A stretch of 64,000 nucleotides of DNA from Nonomuraea africana. Its GTDB lineage: Bacteria; Actinomycetota; Actinomycetes; Streptosporangiales; Streptosporangiaceae. The stretch lies in contig NZ_JADBEF010000001.1 of NCBI RefSeq assembly GCF_014873535.1, positions 2,480,001 through 2,544,000 of the forward strand. Direction: 5' to 3'. Position numbers and translations under genes: made by a program. Every line of letters begins with the position of its first letter. The stretch's first letter is position 1. The notes under the pieces were generated by a model, which was not told where the DNA came from, ran no database searches, and was given only the letters and a program-made list of their open reading frames with translations. Below, one piece after another: positions 57,189 to 64,000 of this stretch.

Positions 57189-58223
57189 GTGACTGAATAC
57201 CGCGTACTCGGAAGAACCGGTCTCAAGGTCAGCCCGCTCTGCCTCGGCGCCATGATGTTCGGCGGATGGGGCGAGCATTCCGTGGAGGAGTCCACCAGGA
57301 TCATCGAGCGCGCCCTCGACTCGGGCGTCAACTTCATCGACACCGCCGACGTCTACTCCCAGGGACAGTCGGAGGAGATCGTCGGCCAGGCCCTGGCCAA
57401 GTCGGGCCGGCGCGACGAGGTGGTGCTGGCCACCAAGGTGCACGGCGTGATGGGGGAGGGGCCCAACCAGAGGGGCAACTCCAGGCGCTGGATCTTCCAG
57501 GCCGTCGAGGACAGCCTGCGCCGCCTGGGCACCGACTGGATCGACCTCTACCAGATCCACCGGCCCGACCCGGCGACGGACATCGAGGAGACGCTCGGCG
57601 CGCTCACCGACCTCGTGCGGCAGGGCAAGGTGCGCTACATCGGCAGCTCCACCTTCCCCGCCCACCAGCTGGTCGAGGCGCACTGGGCGGCCGAGCGCCG
57701 CGGCCTGGAGCGGTTCGTGTGCGAGCAGCCGCCCTACTCGCTGCTGGTGCGCGGCATCGAGGCCGACGTGCTGCCGGTGGTCGAGAAGTACGGCATGGGC
57801 GCCATCGTGTGGAGTCCCCTCGCGGGCGGCTGGCTGTCGGGCCGCTACCGCCGGGGCGTCGAGCCGCCGCAGTCGCTCAGGGCCGCTCGCATCCCCGAGC
57901 GCTACGACCTGTCGCTGCCCGCCAACCAGCGCAAGCTGGAGGTCGTGGAGCAGCTGGCGGTGCTGGCGGAGGAGGCGGGCCTGACGCTGATCCACCTGGC
58001 CCTCGCGTTCACACTGCGGCATCCGGGGGTGACCTCGGCCATCGTCGGGCCGAGGACCATGGAGCACCTGGAGGGCCAGCTGGGCGCCGACGAGATACGG
58101 CTGAGCGACGACGTGCTCGACAGGATCGACGAGATCGTCCCGCCCGGCGTCACGGTGAACGCGGGCGACAGCGGCTGGCGCCCACCCGCCCTGGTCGAGG
58201 CGCGCCTGCGCCGCCGTCCCTGA
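57189..58223 (+). CDS. Aldo/keto reductase
   Basis: The 344-residue TIM-barrel NADPH-dependent reductase has the catalytic set Asp and Tyr in FIDTADVYSQGQSE, Lys in LATKVHG and His in LYQIHRPDP. The C terminus GPRTMEHLEGQLGA is typical of the AKR11/13-like group. It starts VTEYRVLGRTGLKVSPLCLG at GTG 57189, just after AGGAGG, with unusually tight spacing. It forms an operon with the NmrA-like gene. Confidence 0.9.
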   Translation: MTEYRVLGRTGLKVSPLCLGAMMFGGWGEHSVEESTRIIERALDSGVNFIDTADVYSQGQSEEIVGQALAKSGRRDEVVLATKVHGVMGEGPNQRGNSRRWIFQAVEDSLRRLGTDWIDLYQIHRPDPATDIEETLGALTDLVRQGKVRYIGSSTFPAHQLVEAHWAAERRGLERFVCEQPPYSLLVRGIEADVLPVVEKYGMGAIVWSPLAGGWLSGRYRRGVEPPQSLRAARIPERYDLSLPANQRKLEVVEQLAVLAEEAGLTLIHLALAFTLRHPGVTSAIVGPRTMEHLEGQLGADEIRLSDDVLDRIDEIVPPGVTVNAGDSGWRPPALVEARLRRRP

Positions 58224-58261
58224 CTATGCCTCGTGCCCGGCCGCGGGGAACATCCGGGTGA

Positions 58262-58590
58262 TCAAGGAGCGGGGGTCTGGGCCGCGTGGACGGCGGCGAC
58301 CTTCACCTCGAGCTCGCCGCCGCTCACCCCGACCTCCACGCTCCGTGAGCTGTGACGTCCACGTCGGGCGCGCCCCGCCCCGCGGCGATCTGGACGGCTT
58401 TGGCGAGCAGCTGTCTGGCGGGGTCGCTGAGCAGCTTGCCGACGTCGACCCGCTGCACGCTGGGCCGGGTGGGCGGCCAGGCCTCCATACCGCCGAACAC
58501 CCTGCCGCTGAGCTGCTCGAACCCTCTGAATGGGTCACCGAAGAAGGACCCGAATGGCGTATCCGGCATAAAGGGCCCGTTACCTGACAT
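58262..58590 (-). pseudogene. Clp/AAA ATPase relic: N-terminal domain plus C-terminal tail only
   Basis: The frame from ATG 58590 encodes MSGNGPFMPDTPFGSFFGDP and then VDVGKLLSDPARQLLAKAVQ and GAPDVD, like the N domain of small Clp ATPases. That frame runs to a stop at 58324. In another frame the stretch down to 58262 encodes RSVEVGVSGGELEVKVAAVH then AAQTPAP, stop, like the extreme C-terminal tail of the same family. The AAA modules between the two parts are missing. This is a large internal deletion with frameshift, so the gene is dead. Confidence 0.6.
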
Positions 58591-58642
58591 TTCCCCGCAC
58601 AAGCCCCAGCCCGCGGCAAAGCTGTTCTGGTAGACATGGCGG

Positions 58643-59506
58643 ATGCGAATCACGCCCTGGCTGGCCGTGGCGGCCGCCGTCCCCCTTCTGGCGGGCACTC
58701 CCGCGCTGGCCTCGACGCCGCCCAAGACGCCCCCGGGGACGACGGCGGGCTACGTGGTCTTCGACAGGGTGGCAGGGAAGATCGTCGCGCATCGGCTCGC
58801 GCACCGGGCGTTCAGGTCCGCGTCCGTGATCAAGATCCTCATCGCGATCGACTTTCTCGAGCGGACGGCCAGGCCGTCCGCCCGCGACCTCGACCAGCTC
58901 AAGATCATGCTGCGCTCCAGCGACGACGACGCAGCCTCCGCGTTCTGGGACCGCGGCGGCAAGGGCGCGATCGTGACCAGGACGGCGAAGCGGCTCGGCC
59001 TGGCCGACACCCTCCCGCCGCCCGCGCACAAGCCCGGATTCTGGGGATACACGTCGCTGAGCGCCTACGACGTGGCGAGAACCTACAGGTACCTGATGGA
59101 CAGGGCGGCGCCGAGGGTGCGCGACCTGATCGTCGGGCACCTGCGGCAGGCAACGCCCTGCGGCAGCGACGGCTTCGACCAGACCTTCGGCATCCCGAGC
59201 GGCGTGCCCCGCCCCTGGGCGGTCAAGCAGGGCTGGTCGGGCTTCGGGACCGTGCCGCCGGTGAAGTGCTCGCGGAAGGCGGCGGGCGGGGCGCTCGTCA
59301 CGCCCGCCGGCCCCGCCACTTCTGTCACGCGGCCAGGGGTCCCCGATCTCGGCCGGCCCGTGCTGCACACCTCGGGGCTGGTCGGCAAGGACGACCGGCT
59401 GATCCTGGTGCTGCTCACCGCGCATCCAGCCGGCAGCGGCTGGCACGACTCGGTGAAGCGCACCACCACGCTGGCCCGCGACCTCTACCTGAGCGTCTCC
59501 AGGTAG
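58643..59506 (+). CDS. Secreted class-A beta-lactamase-like serine hydrolase
   Basis: The 287-residue exported protein has a signal peptide (about 1-23, ending ALA). The active-site serine Ser61 is in SVIK (SxxK), the SDN-like SDD is in LRSSDDDAAS (93-95), and KQG near residue 193 stands in place of KTG. The fold is that of penicillin-recognising enzymes, but the lack of Glu166-like context leaves beta-lactamase activity open; a D,D-peptidase or esterase role is possible. Its 3' end overlaps the convergent MmcQ gene by 22 bp. Confidence 0.8.
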   Translation: MRITPWLAVAAAVPLLAGTPALASTPPKTPPGTTAGYVVFDRVAGKIVAHRLAHRAFRSASVIKILIAIDFLERTARPSARDLDQLKIMLRSSDDDAASAFWDRGGKGAIVTRTAKRLGLADTLPPPAHKPGFWGYTSLSAYDVARTYRYLMDRAAPRVRDLIVGHLRQATPCGSDGFDQTFGIPSGVPRPWAVKQGWSGFGTVPPVKCSRKAAGGALVTPAGPATSVTRPGVPDLGRPVLHTSGLVGKDDRLILVLLTAHPAGSGWHDSVKRTTTLARDLYLSVSR

Positions 59507-59838
59507 GCGGCGTACACCTTCTTCGGCACCGCCATCCGCCACGCCTCCGTCACCAGCTCGCGCATCTCGGGCTCGTCGAGGGCGGCCATCCGCGCCTGCA
59601 CCCAGTGGAAGCGAAGGTCGCTCTCGCCCGGCATGAGGAACTTCTCGGGCTCGGCCGCCACCAGGGCCGCCCGCTCCTCCTTGGGGAAGCCGAACCCCAT
59701 GATCGTCTCGTCCCTGGAGAAGGCGACGTAGACGATGGAGCCCACGCGGAACTTCACGCGATCGCGGATCAGGTGCTCGGAGGAGCGGGGAAACGTCGAC
59801 GCCAGGCGGCGTACATCCTCGACCGTGACCATCCCCAC
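59485..59838 (-). CDS. MmcQ/YjbR family protein
   Basis: The 117-residue protein of the MmcQ/YjbR fold (double-psi-like, CyaY-similar) has SSEHLIRDRVKFRVGSIVYVAFS, then GFPKEERAALVAAEPEKFL. The family is proposed to bind DNA or small molecules, without firm function. The start may be GTG 59838 or the ATG two codons in at 59832. It is convergent with the beta-lactamase-like gene and divergent from the epimerase-like gene. Confidence 0.85.
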   Translation of the reverse strand: MGMVTVEDVRRLASTFPRSSEHLIRDRVKFRVGSIVYVAFSRDETIMGFGFPKEERAALVAAEPEKFLMPGESDLRFHWVQARMAALDEPEMRELVTEAWRMAVPKKVYAAYLETLR

Positions 59839-59926
59839 AATCTAGCGGTCCGCCCCGACACTCCGGCGGGGGCTGATGTCGCCTCATGTCCGGTTTCGGC
59901 GCCGCCCATGCGGGCAGTCGCGATTC

Positions 59927-60961
59927 ATGAGAGTCATCGTGGTCGGCGCGACGGGCAACGTCGGGACCAGCGTGCTGCAGTCGCTCGAGTCCGAGAGCCG
60001 CGTCACCTCCGTGGTCGGCATCGCGCGTCGCAGGCCGAGGTGGAGTCCGGGCTCGAAGACGAGCTGGCACACCGCCGACGTGGCCGAGGACGACCTGACA
60101 GGGGTGTTCGAGGGCGCCGACGCCGTGGTGCACCTGGCCTGGCTGTTCCAGCCGACGCGCGATCCTGTGACGACGTGGCGGGCCAACGTTCTCGGCAGCA
60201 TGGCCGTCTTCCGCTCCGTCGCCCAGGCGCGGGTCCCCGCGCTGATCCACGCCTCGTCCGTGGGCGCCTACTCGCCGGGGCCGAAGGACCGGCCCGTGGA
60301 CGAGAGCTGGCCCACCCACGGCTGGCCGCGCGCCGCCTACGGCAGGGAGAAGGCCTACGTCGAACGCGTCCTCGACCTGTTCGAACGCGACCACCCTACG
60401 ATCAGGGTGGTGAGGATGCGTCCCGCGTTCATCTTCAAGAGGGAGTCGGCCAGCGAGCAGCGACGGCTTTTCGGCGGGCCGTTCGTGCCCGGCAGGCTGG
60501 TGCGCCGCATGCCGCTCATCCCCGACATCCCTGGACTGCGGGTGCAGGCCCTGCACACCTCCGACGCCGCCCAGGCCTACCGCCTCGCCGTCATCTCCGA
60601 CGTCTCCGGGGCCTTCAACCTGGCCGCCGAGCCGGTCCTCGGCCCCGCCGAGCTGGCCGACCTGTTCGGCGCGCGCCTCGTCCCGCTCTCGCCGTGGCTG
60701 GCCAGGACCGCCGTCGCGGCGGGCTGGCACGCGCGCCTCATCCCCTCCTCGCCGGGCCTGCTCGAGATGGCGCTCAACCTGCCGGTCATGGACACCACCA
60801 GGGCCCGCACCGTGCTCGGCTGGCAGCCCCAGTACGGCGCGCTCCAGGCGATGCGCGAGATGATCGAGGGCATGTCGGAGGGAGAGGGCATGGACACCCC
60901 GCCCCTGGCCCCCGGTCACCTGAAGGAGGAGTTCACCACGAGGGTGGGCGCCAAGCCCTAG
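59927..60961 (+). CDS. NAD-dependent epimerase/dehydratase-like protein
   Basis: The 344-residue extended SDR has the N-terminal motif VVGATGNVGTSVLQSL (6-21), VHLAWLFQPTRDPV, catalytic YGREK (YxxxK) and a sugar-like binding half (RVVRMRPAFIFKRES). It may act on a nucleotide sugar or be a nonspecific NAD-binding protein. The longer upstream frame is discarded because MRVIVVGATG is a standard start. It is followed by a perfect terminator (61011-61041). Confidence 0.87.
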   Translation: MRVIVVGATGNVGTSVLQSLESESRVTSVVGIARRRPRWSPGSKTSWHTADVAEDDLTGVFEGADAVVHLAWLFQPTRDPVTTWRANVLGSMAVFRSVAQARVPALIHASSVGAYSPGPKDRPVDESWPTHGWPRAAYGREKAYVERVLDLFERDHPTIRVVRMRPAFIFKRESASEQRRLFGGPFVPGRLVRRMPLIPDIPGLRVQALHTSDAAQAYRLAVISDVSGAFNLAAEPVLGPAELADLFGARLVPLSPWLARTAVAAGWHARLIPSSPGLLEMALNLPVMDTTRARTVLGWQPQYGALQAMREMIEGMSEGEGMDTPPLAPGHLKEEFTTRVGAKP

Positions 60962-61010
60962 ACCGGACCCGTACCCGGCTAGACCACGCAGACACAGACC
61001 ACGCTGGAGC

Positions 61011-61041
61011 GTGAGCCCCGGATGCCATGGCCGGGGCTCAC
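61011..61041. terminator. Bidirectional terminator
   Basis: GTGAGCCCCGG (61011-61021) and CCGGGGCTCAC (61031-61041) form a perfect 11-bp stem with a 9-nt loop between the convergent epimerase (+) and alcohol dehydrogenase (-) genes. Confidence 0.7.
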
Positions 61042-61050
61042 GTATGTCAG

Positions 61051-61116
61051 CGGTCGTTCAGGGTGGTCGTTCAGGGTGGTCGTTCAGAGGTGGTTGTTCG
61101 GGGCGGCTGGTCAGGG
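61051..61116. repeat. Tandem 13-14 bp repeat, five units
   Basis: Units (C/T)GGTCGTTCAGGG occur at 61051, 61064 and 61077 (the last with one extra base), followed by two degenerate units (TGGTTGTTCGGGG, CGGCTGGTCAGGG). The array runs into the stop codon of the alcohol dehydrogenase gene. Confidence 0.6.
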
Positions 61117-62289
61117 CGTGAGCAGCACCTTGATGGCGCCGTCGCGCTTCTTCTGGAAGATCTCGTAGCCGTGCGGGGCCTCCGCCAGCGGCAGGCGGTG
61201 CGTGGCCAGGTCCATGACGCCCAGCGGGTCACTGTCGTCGAGCACCAGCGGCAGCAGGTGCGGCATCCAGCGCCGCACGTGGGCCTGGCCCATGCGGAGG
61301 GTCACGCCCTTGTCGAACATCTTCAGCATGGGCATCGGATCGGCCATCCCGCCGTAGACGCCGACGACCGAGATCGTGCCGCCGCGCCGCACGGTGTCGA
61401 TGGCCTGGTTGAGCGCGGCCAGCCGGTCCACGCCCGCGGTGCGCATCAGCGGCGCGGCCACCATGTCGGGCAGCAGGCCGGTGACCGCGTGGCCGAGCTT
61501 GGCGACGGGCGAGCCGTGCGCTTCCATGCCGACCGCGTCGATGACCGCGTCGGTGCCCCTGCCGCTCGTGAGGTCGCGCACCTTGTCGGGCACGTCGAGG
61601 TCGCGGGCGTCCAGCACCTCGACGCCGTGCCGCCTGGCCATCTCGAGGCGTTCGGCGACGCCGTCCACGCCGATCACGCGGTGGCCGCGGTGCTTGGCGA
61701 TGCGGGCGCACATCTGCCCGATCGGGCCGAGCCCGAAGACCGTGACGCTGCCGCCCTCGGGCAGGTCGGCGTACTGCACGGCCTGCCACGCGGTCGGCAG
61801 GACGTCGGACAGGTAGAGGAAGCGCTCGTCGGGCGGACCCTCGGGCACGGTGACCGGGCCGAACTGCGCCTGCGGCACCCTGAGGTACTCCGCCTGGCCG
61901 CCGGGCACCTGGCCGTACAGCTTGGTGTAGCCGAACAGGGCGGCTCCCGTGCCGTGCTCGCGCACCTGGGTGGTCTCGCACTGCGCGTACAGCTCCATGC
62001 GGCACAGGTGGCAGTGGCCGCAGGAGATGTTGAACGGGATCACCACCCGCTCTCCGGGCCTGATCTGGGTGACCTCCGCGCCCACCTCCTCCACCACGCC
62101 GATCGTCTCGTGGCCGAGAATGTCCCCCTCGCTCATGAACGGGCCGAGCACCTCGTACAGGTGCAGGTCGGAGCCGCAGATGGCGGCCGTGGTGACCTTG
62201 ATGACGGCGTCCGTCGGTTCCTTGATCGCCGGGTCGGGGACCTCCTCGACCCGGACGTCACGCTTGCCGTGCCAGGTGAGTGCTTTCAT
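61111..62289 (-). CDS. Zinc-dependent alcohol dehydrogenase (MDR family)
   Basis: The 392-residue protein belongs to the glutathione-independent formaldehyde dehydrogenase/ADH group. The catalytic zinc site is CGSDLH with GHETIG, and the structural zinc cysteines are CGHCHLCRMELYAQC. The NAD Rossmann motif is FGLGPIGQMCA. The length matches long-chain MDRs with a 20-residue insertion after the cofactor domain (LTSGRGTDAVIDAVGMEAHG). ATG 62289 is chosen over a longer frame. It is preceded on the same strand by the CDF transporter gene (58 bp). Confidence 0.9.
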   Translation of the reverse strand: MKALTWHGKRDVRVEEVPDPAIKEPTDAVIKVTTAAICGSDLHLYEVLGPFMSEGDILGHETIGVVEEVGAEVTQIRPGERVVIPFNISCGHCHLCRMELYAQCETTQVREHGTGAALFGYTKLYGQVPGGQAEYLRVPQAQFGPVTVPEGPPDERFLYLSDVLPTAWQAVQYADLPEGGSVTVFGLGPIGQMCARIAKHRGHRVIGVDGVAERLEMARRHGVEVLDARDLDVPDKVRDLTSGRGTDAVIDAVGMEAHGSPVAKLGHAVTGLLPDMVAAPLMRTAGVDRLAALNQAIDTVRRGGTISVVGVYGGMADPMPMLKMFDKGVTLRMGQAHVRRWMPHLLPLVLDDSDPLGVMDLATHRLPLAEAPHGYEIFQKKRDGAIKVLLTP

Positions 62290-62347
62290 GCCGATGTCGC
62301 CTACCCACGGGACACCGCCGAAACGGCGGCCGGCCCGACGCCCGCTC

Positions 62348-63439
62348 CTACCGGTGCTCCACCAGGACGGCGTGCTGGTCGGTACCGGTCCTGCCGTCGG
62401 GATCGGCGTGCACCGTCGCGGCACGCAGCCGGGGCAACTCGTGGATGAGCCGGTGCTCGGCCTCCACCGCGACGGCGTGCGCCTCCACCAGCGTCAGCGT
62501 GTGGCTCACGACGATGTCCACCTCCGCGCGCAGCGCGTGGCCGATCCAGCGCAGCCGCACCGATCCGGCCCGCCGCACGCCGGGCACCGAGTCGAGGATG
62601 TCCTCGGCCCGCTGCACCAGGCCGGGGTCGACCGCGTCCATCAGCCGGTGGTAGATCTCCCGCGCCGCGTCGCGCAGCACGAACAGGATCGCGACCGTGA
62701 TCAGCAGGCCGATGACCGGGTCGGCGACGGGGAAGCCGAGCGCGGCGCCGCCCGCGCCGAGCAGCACGGCGAGCGAGGTGAAGCCGTCGGTGCGGGCGTG
62801 CAGGCCGTCGGCCACCAGGGCGGCCGAGCCGATCTCGCGCCCCACCCTGATCCTGTAGCGGGCGACCCACTCGTTGCCGAGGAAGCCGATCGCCCCTGCG
62901 GCGGCGACCCAGCCCAGCGCCCGCACGTCCTGCGGGTCGAGCAGGCGCCTGACGGCCTCGTAGCCCGCCAGCCCCGCCGAGGCGGCGATGAGCAGCACGA
63001 TGACGATCCCGGCGAGGTCCTCGGCCCTGCCGTACCCGTAGGTGAAGCGACGCGTGGCCGCGCGCCGTCCCAGCGTGAAGGCGATGGCCAGCGGGACCGC
63101 GGTCAGCGCGTCGGCGAAGTTGTGCAGGGTGTCGCCCAGCAGCGCCACCGAGCCGGAGCGGGCCACGACGACGGCCTGGACGGTCGCGGTGGCCATGAGG
63201 ATGGCGAAGGAGACGCCCAGCACCCGCATGCCGCGGTCGCTGGACTCCAGCGCCTGGTCGGACCGGTCCGCGCTGTCGTGGCCGTGCGGGGTCAAGACGT
63301 GCCCCAGCCGGGACAGCATCCGCCTGACGCCCCCGGCCCCGCGCCCCTGTCCGTGCTCCTGTTCGTGCCGCTGTCCACTATGTCCGTGCCCGTGCTCCTG
63401 TCCGTGACCGTGTCCGTTCGCGGGCGGGAGATCAGACAT
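62348..63439 (-). CDS. Cation diffusion facilitator (CDF) metal transporter
   Basis: The 363-residue inner-membrane efflux protein has a His-rich N-terminal tail (GHGHGQEHGHGHSG), six membrane helices and a cytoplasmic ferredoxin-like C-terminal domain. The transport-site motifs are HNFAD in helix 2 and HARTD in helix 5, typical of Zn/Co/Cd-proton antiporters. GNEWVARYRIRVG and YHRLMDAVDP mark the family. It exports divalent metals, probably zinc. It lies 21 bp after a small membrane-protein gene on the same strand. Confidence 0.92.
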   Translation of the reverse strand: MSDLPPANGHGHGQEHGHGHSGQRHEQEHGQGRGAGGVRRMLSRLGHVLTPHGHDSADRSDQALESSDRGMRVLGVSFAILMATATVQAVVVARSGSVALLGDTLHNFADALTAVPLAIAFTLGRRAATRRFTYGYGRAEDLAGIVIVLLIAASAGLAGYEAVRRLLDPQDVRALGWVAAAGAIGFLGNEWVARYRIRVGREIGSAALVADGLHARTDGFTSLAVLLGAGGAALGFPVADPVIGLLITVAILFVLRDAAREIYHRLMDAVDPGLVQRAEDILDSVPGVRRAGSVRLRWIGHALRAEVDIVVSHTLTLVEAHAVAVEAEHRLIHELPRLRAATVHADPDGRTGTDQHAVLVEHR

Positions 63440-63460
63440 GCGTTCACCTCTTCGAGCGCC

Positions 63461-63895
63461 TCAGGCGTCCTTCCGCAACGACATGGCCAGCACCGAGCCG
63501 AACACCACGTGGCCCGCCGCCATCACCAGCGGCCGCCCCGGCTCGTCGCGATGGACAGGCGGCAACGCCGCCATCGCCGGCACCCAGCCCTCGTAGCTGG
63601 CCAGCCAGATCGCCAGGCCGTAGGCCACCCCGAGGGGGACGGGCACGCCGCGCCCGCGGGTCACGAGCCCGAGCAACGCCCCCGCGCCTGCCCCGAACGC
63701 GTAGTGCCCCAGCACGGCCAGCTGCCTCTCGCCGGGCTTCGGCAGCCGCGGATGGCCGGGCAGCAACCCGCGGACGATGCGCTTGGGCGGCTGGTCGCGC
63801 ATCAGCCCCGCCCGTTCACCGGCGAGCATGACCGCGCTCATCACCGTGGTGGCCTTCGCTCCCGCGAGCGCTCCCTTGACCAGGTGCCCCATCAT
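63461..63895 (-). CDS. Small integral membrane protein (DUF1440/DUF6789-like)
   Basis: The 144-residue protein has four hydrophobic helices: KGALAGAKATTVMSAVMLAG, VLGHYAFGAGAGALLGLV, PLGVAYGLAIWLASYEGWVP and MAAGHVVFGSVLAMS. Histidines lie in GHYAFG and AGHVVFG. The pattern GALAGAKATTVMSAVM resembles DUF1440/DUF6789 proteins of unknown function. It precedes the CDF transporter gene, so a linked role in metal or envelope physiology is possible. Confidence 0.6.
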   Translation of the reverse strand: MMGHLVKGALAGAKATTVMSAVMLAGERAGLMRDQPPKRIVRGLLPGHPRLPKPGERQLAVLGHYAFGAGAGALLGLVTRGRGVPVPLGVAYGLAIWLASYEGWVPAMAALPPVHRDEPGRPLVMAAGHVVFGSVLAMSLRKDA

Positions 63896-63918
63896 GGAAG
63901 CCGACTGCCCCGAGCAGG

Positions 63919-64000
63919 TCAGCGGAAACGGGGCAGCTCCCTGGCGTACAGCCAGGAGGACAGCAGCGGCTCCAGCGCGGCGGGCGCGTGCGCGAGGAAG
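63919..64000 (-). CDS. C-terminal end of a gene continuing outside the window
   Basis: The frame read on the minus strand is open from the window edge and ends FLAHAPAALEPLLSSWLYARELPRFR, stop at 63919. Only 26 residues are visible and no family can be assigned. The gap to the small membrane-protein gene is 23 bp, so it may be the upstream gene of that operon. Confidence 0.5.
   Translation of the reverse strand, partial: FLAHAPAALEPLLSSWLYARELPRFR

Overview
The window is very GC-rich DNA with the codon bias, GTG starts and short intergenic gaps of an actinomycete. Frequent AGG arginine codons, AfsR/SARP-type and ECF41-type regulators, a eukaryote-like Ser/Thr kinase and a P450-ferredoxin pair fit a Streptosporangiales-like genus such as Nonomuraea. 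That placement is an inference, not a measurement. It is chromosomal, mostly accessory sequence. There are no rRNA or tRNA genes and no CRISPR array that I can see.

Layout. 1-11.4 kb: the end of an MFS gene, a secreted SGNH hydrolase, an FAD monooxygenase, a cupin gene, a TetR-VOC pair with a clear operator, a His-rich DUF4396 membrane protein, a GNAT protein, a Ser/Thr kinase with a DPGP-repeat stalk, a secreted coiled-coil M15-like protein and a class V aminotransferase. 11.4-21.1 kb: a carbohydrate locus made of an orphan sugar-ABC ATPase, a DeoR regulator, and a five-gene operon (PA14-GH2 glycosidase, YtfQ-like lipoprotein, ATPase, two permeases). It is best read as a galactofuranoside-scavenging system. 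21.1-27.8 kb: a minus-strand run (amino-acid-oxidase-like flavoprotein, DUF3152 lipoprotein, type B carboxylesterase, MBL-fold hydrolase, pirin) interrupted by a lone TnpB element. 27.9-30.5 kb: an operon holding the two halves of plant Tm-1 (UPF0261 and PEP-hydrolase-like TIM barrel) plus a cupin. 30.6-34.4 kb: a solitary MazF/PemK-like gene, a serine hydrolase, a decayed SGNH gene and a BtrH/C39-like protein. 34.5-38.1 kb: an ECF41-type sigma factor divergent from a carboxymuconolactone-decarboxylase-like gene, then an MFS exporter and a P-loop kinase-like gene. 38.1-44.4 kb: small genes and gene relics, a GNAT protein, an AraC-SRPBCC pair, an SDR and a VOC protein. 44.4-51.9 kb: a translationally coupled exporter-P450-ferredoxin cassette, a large AfsR-like SARP regulator and a thioesterase. 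51.9-64 kb: a sialidase-like protein, 6-phosphogluconate dehydrogenase, a HAD phosphatase, several oxidoreductases, a Clp-ATPase relic, a secreted class-A-beta-lactamase-like protein, a zinc alcohol dehydrogenase, a CDF metal transporter and a small membrane protein.

Three things stand out. (1) The sugar locus carries the same 12-mer upstream of both transcription units that flank the DeoR gene, and it has two paralogous ATPases for one set of permeases. (2) The ECF41 sigma gene and its partner are separated by two oppositely oriented promoter-like sites, each with exactly 16 bp between GGTCAC(A/G) and CGTC. (3) At least four gene relics (a sigma-factor tail, an SGNH hydrolase lacking its nucleophile, an alpha/beta-hydrolase tail, and a Clp ATPase reduced to its two ends) show that this region is being remodelled by deletion. 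Several genes have a TA(A/G)CGT-like -10 element 6-8 nt before the start codon and probably make leaderless mRNAs.
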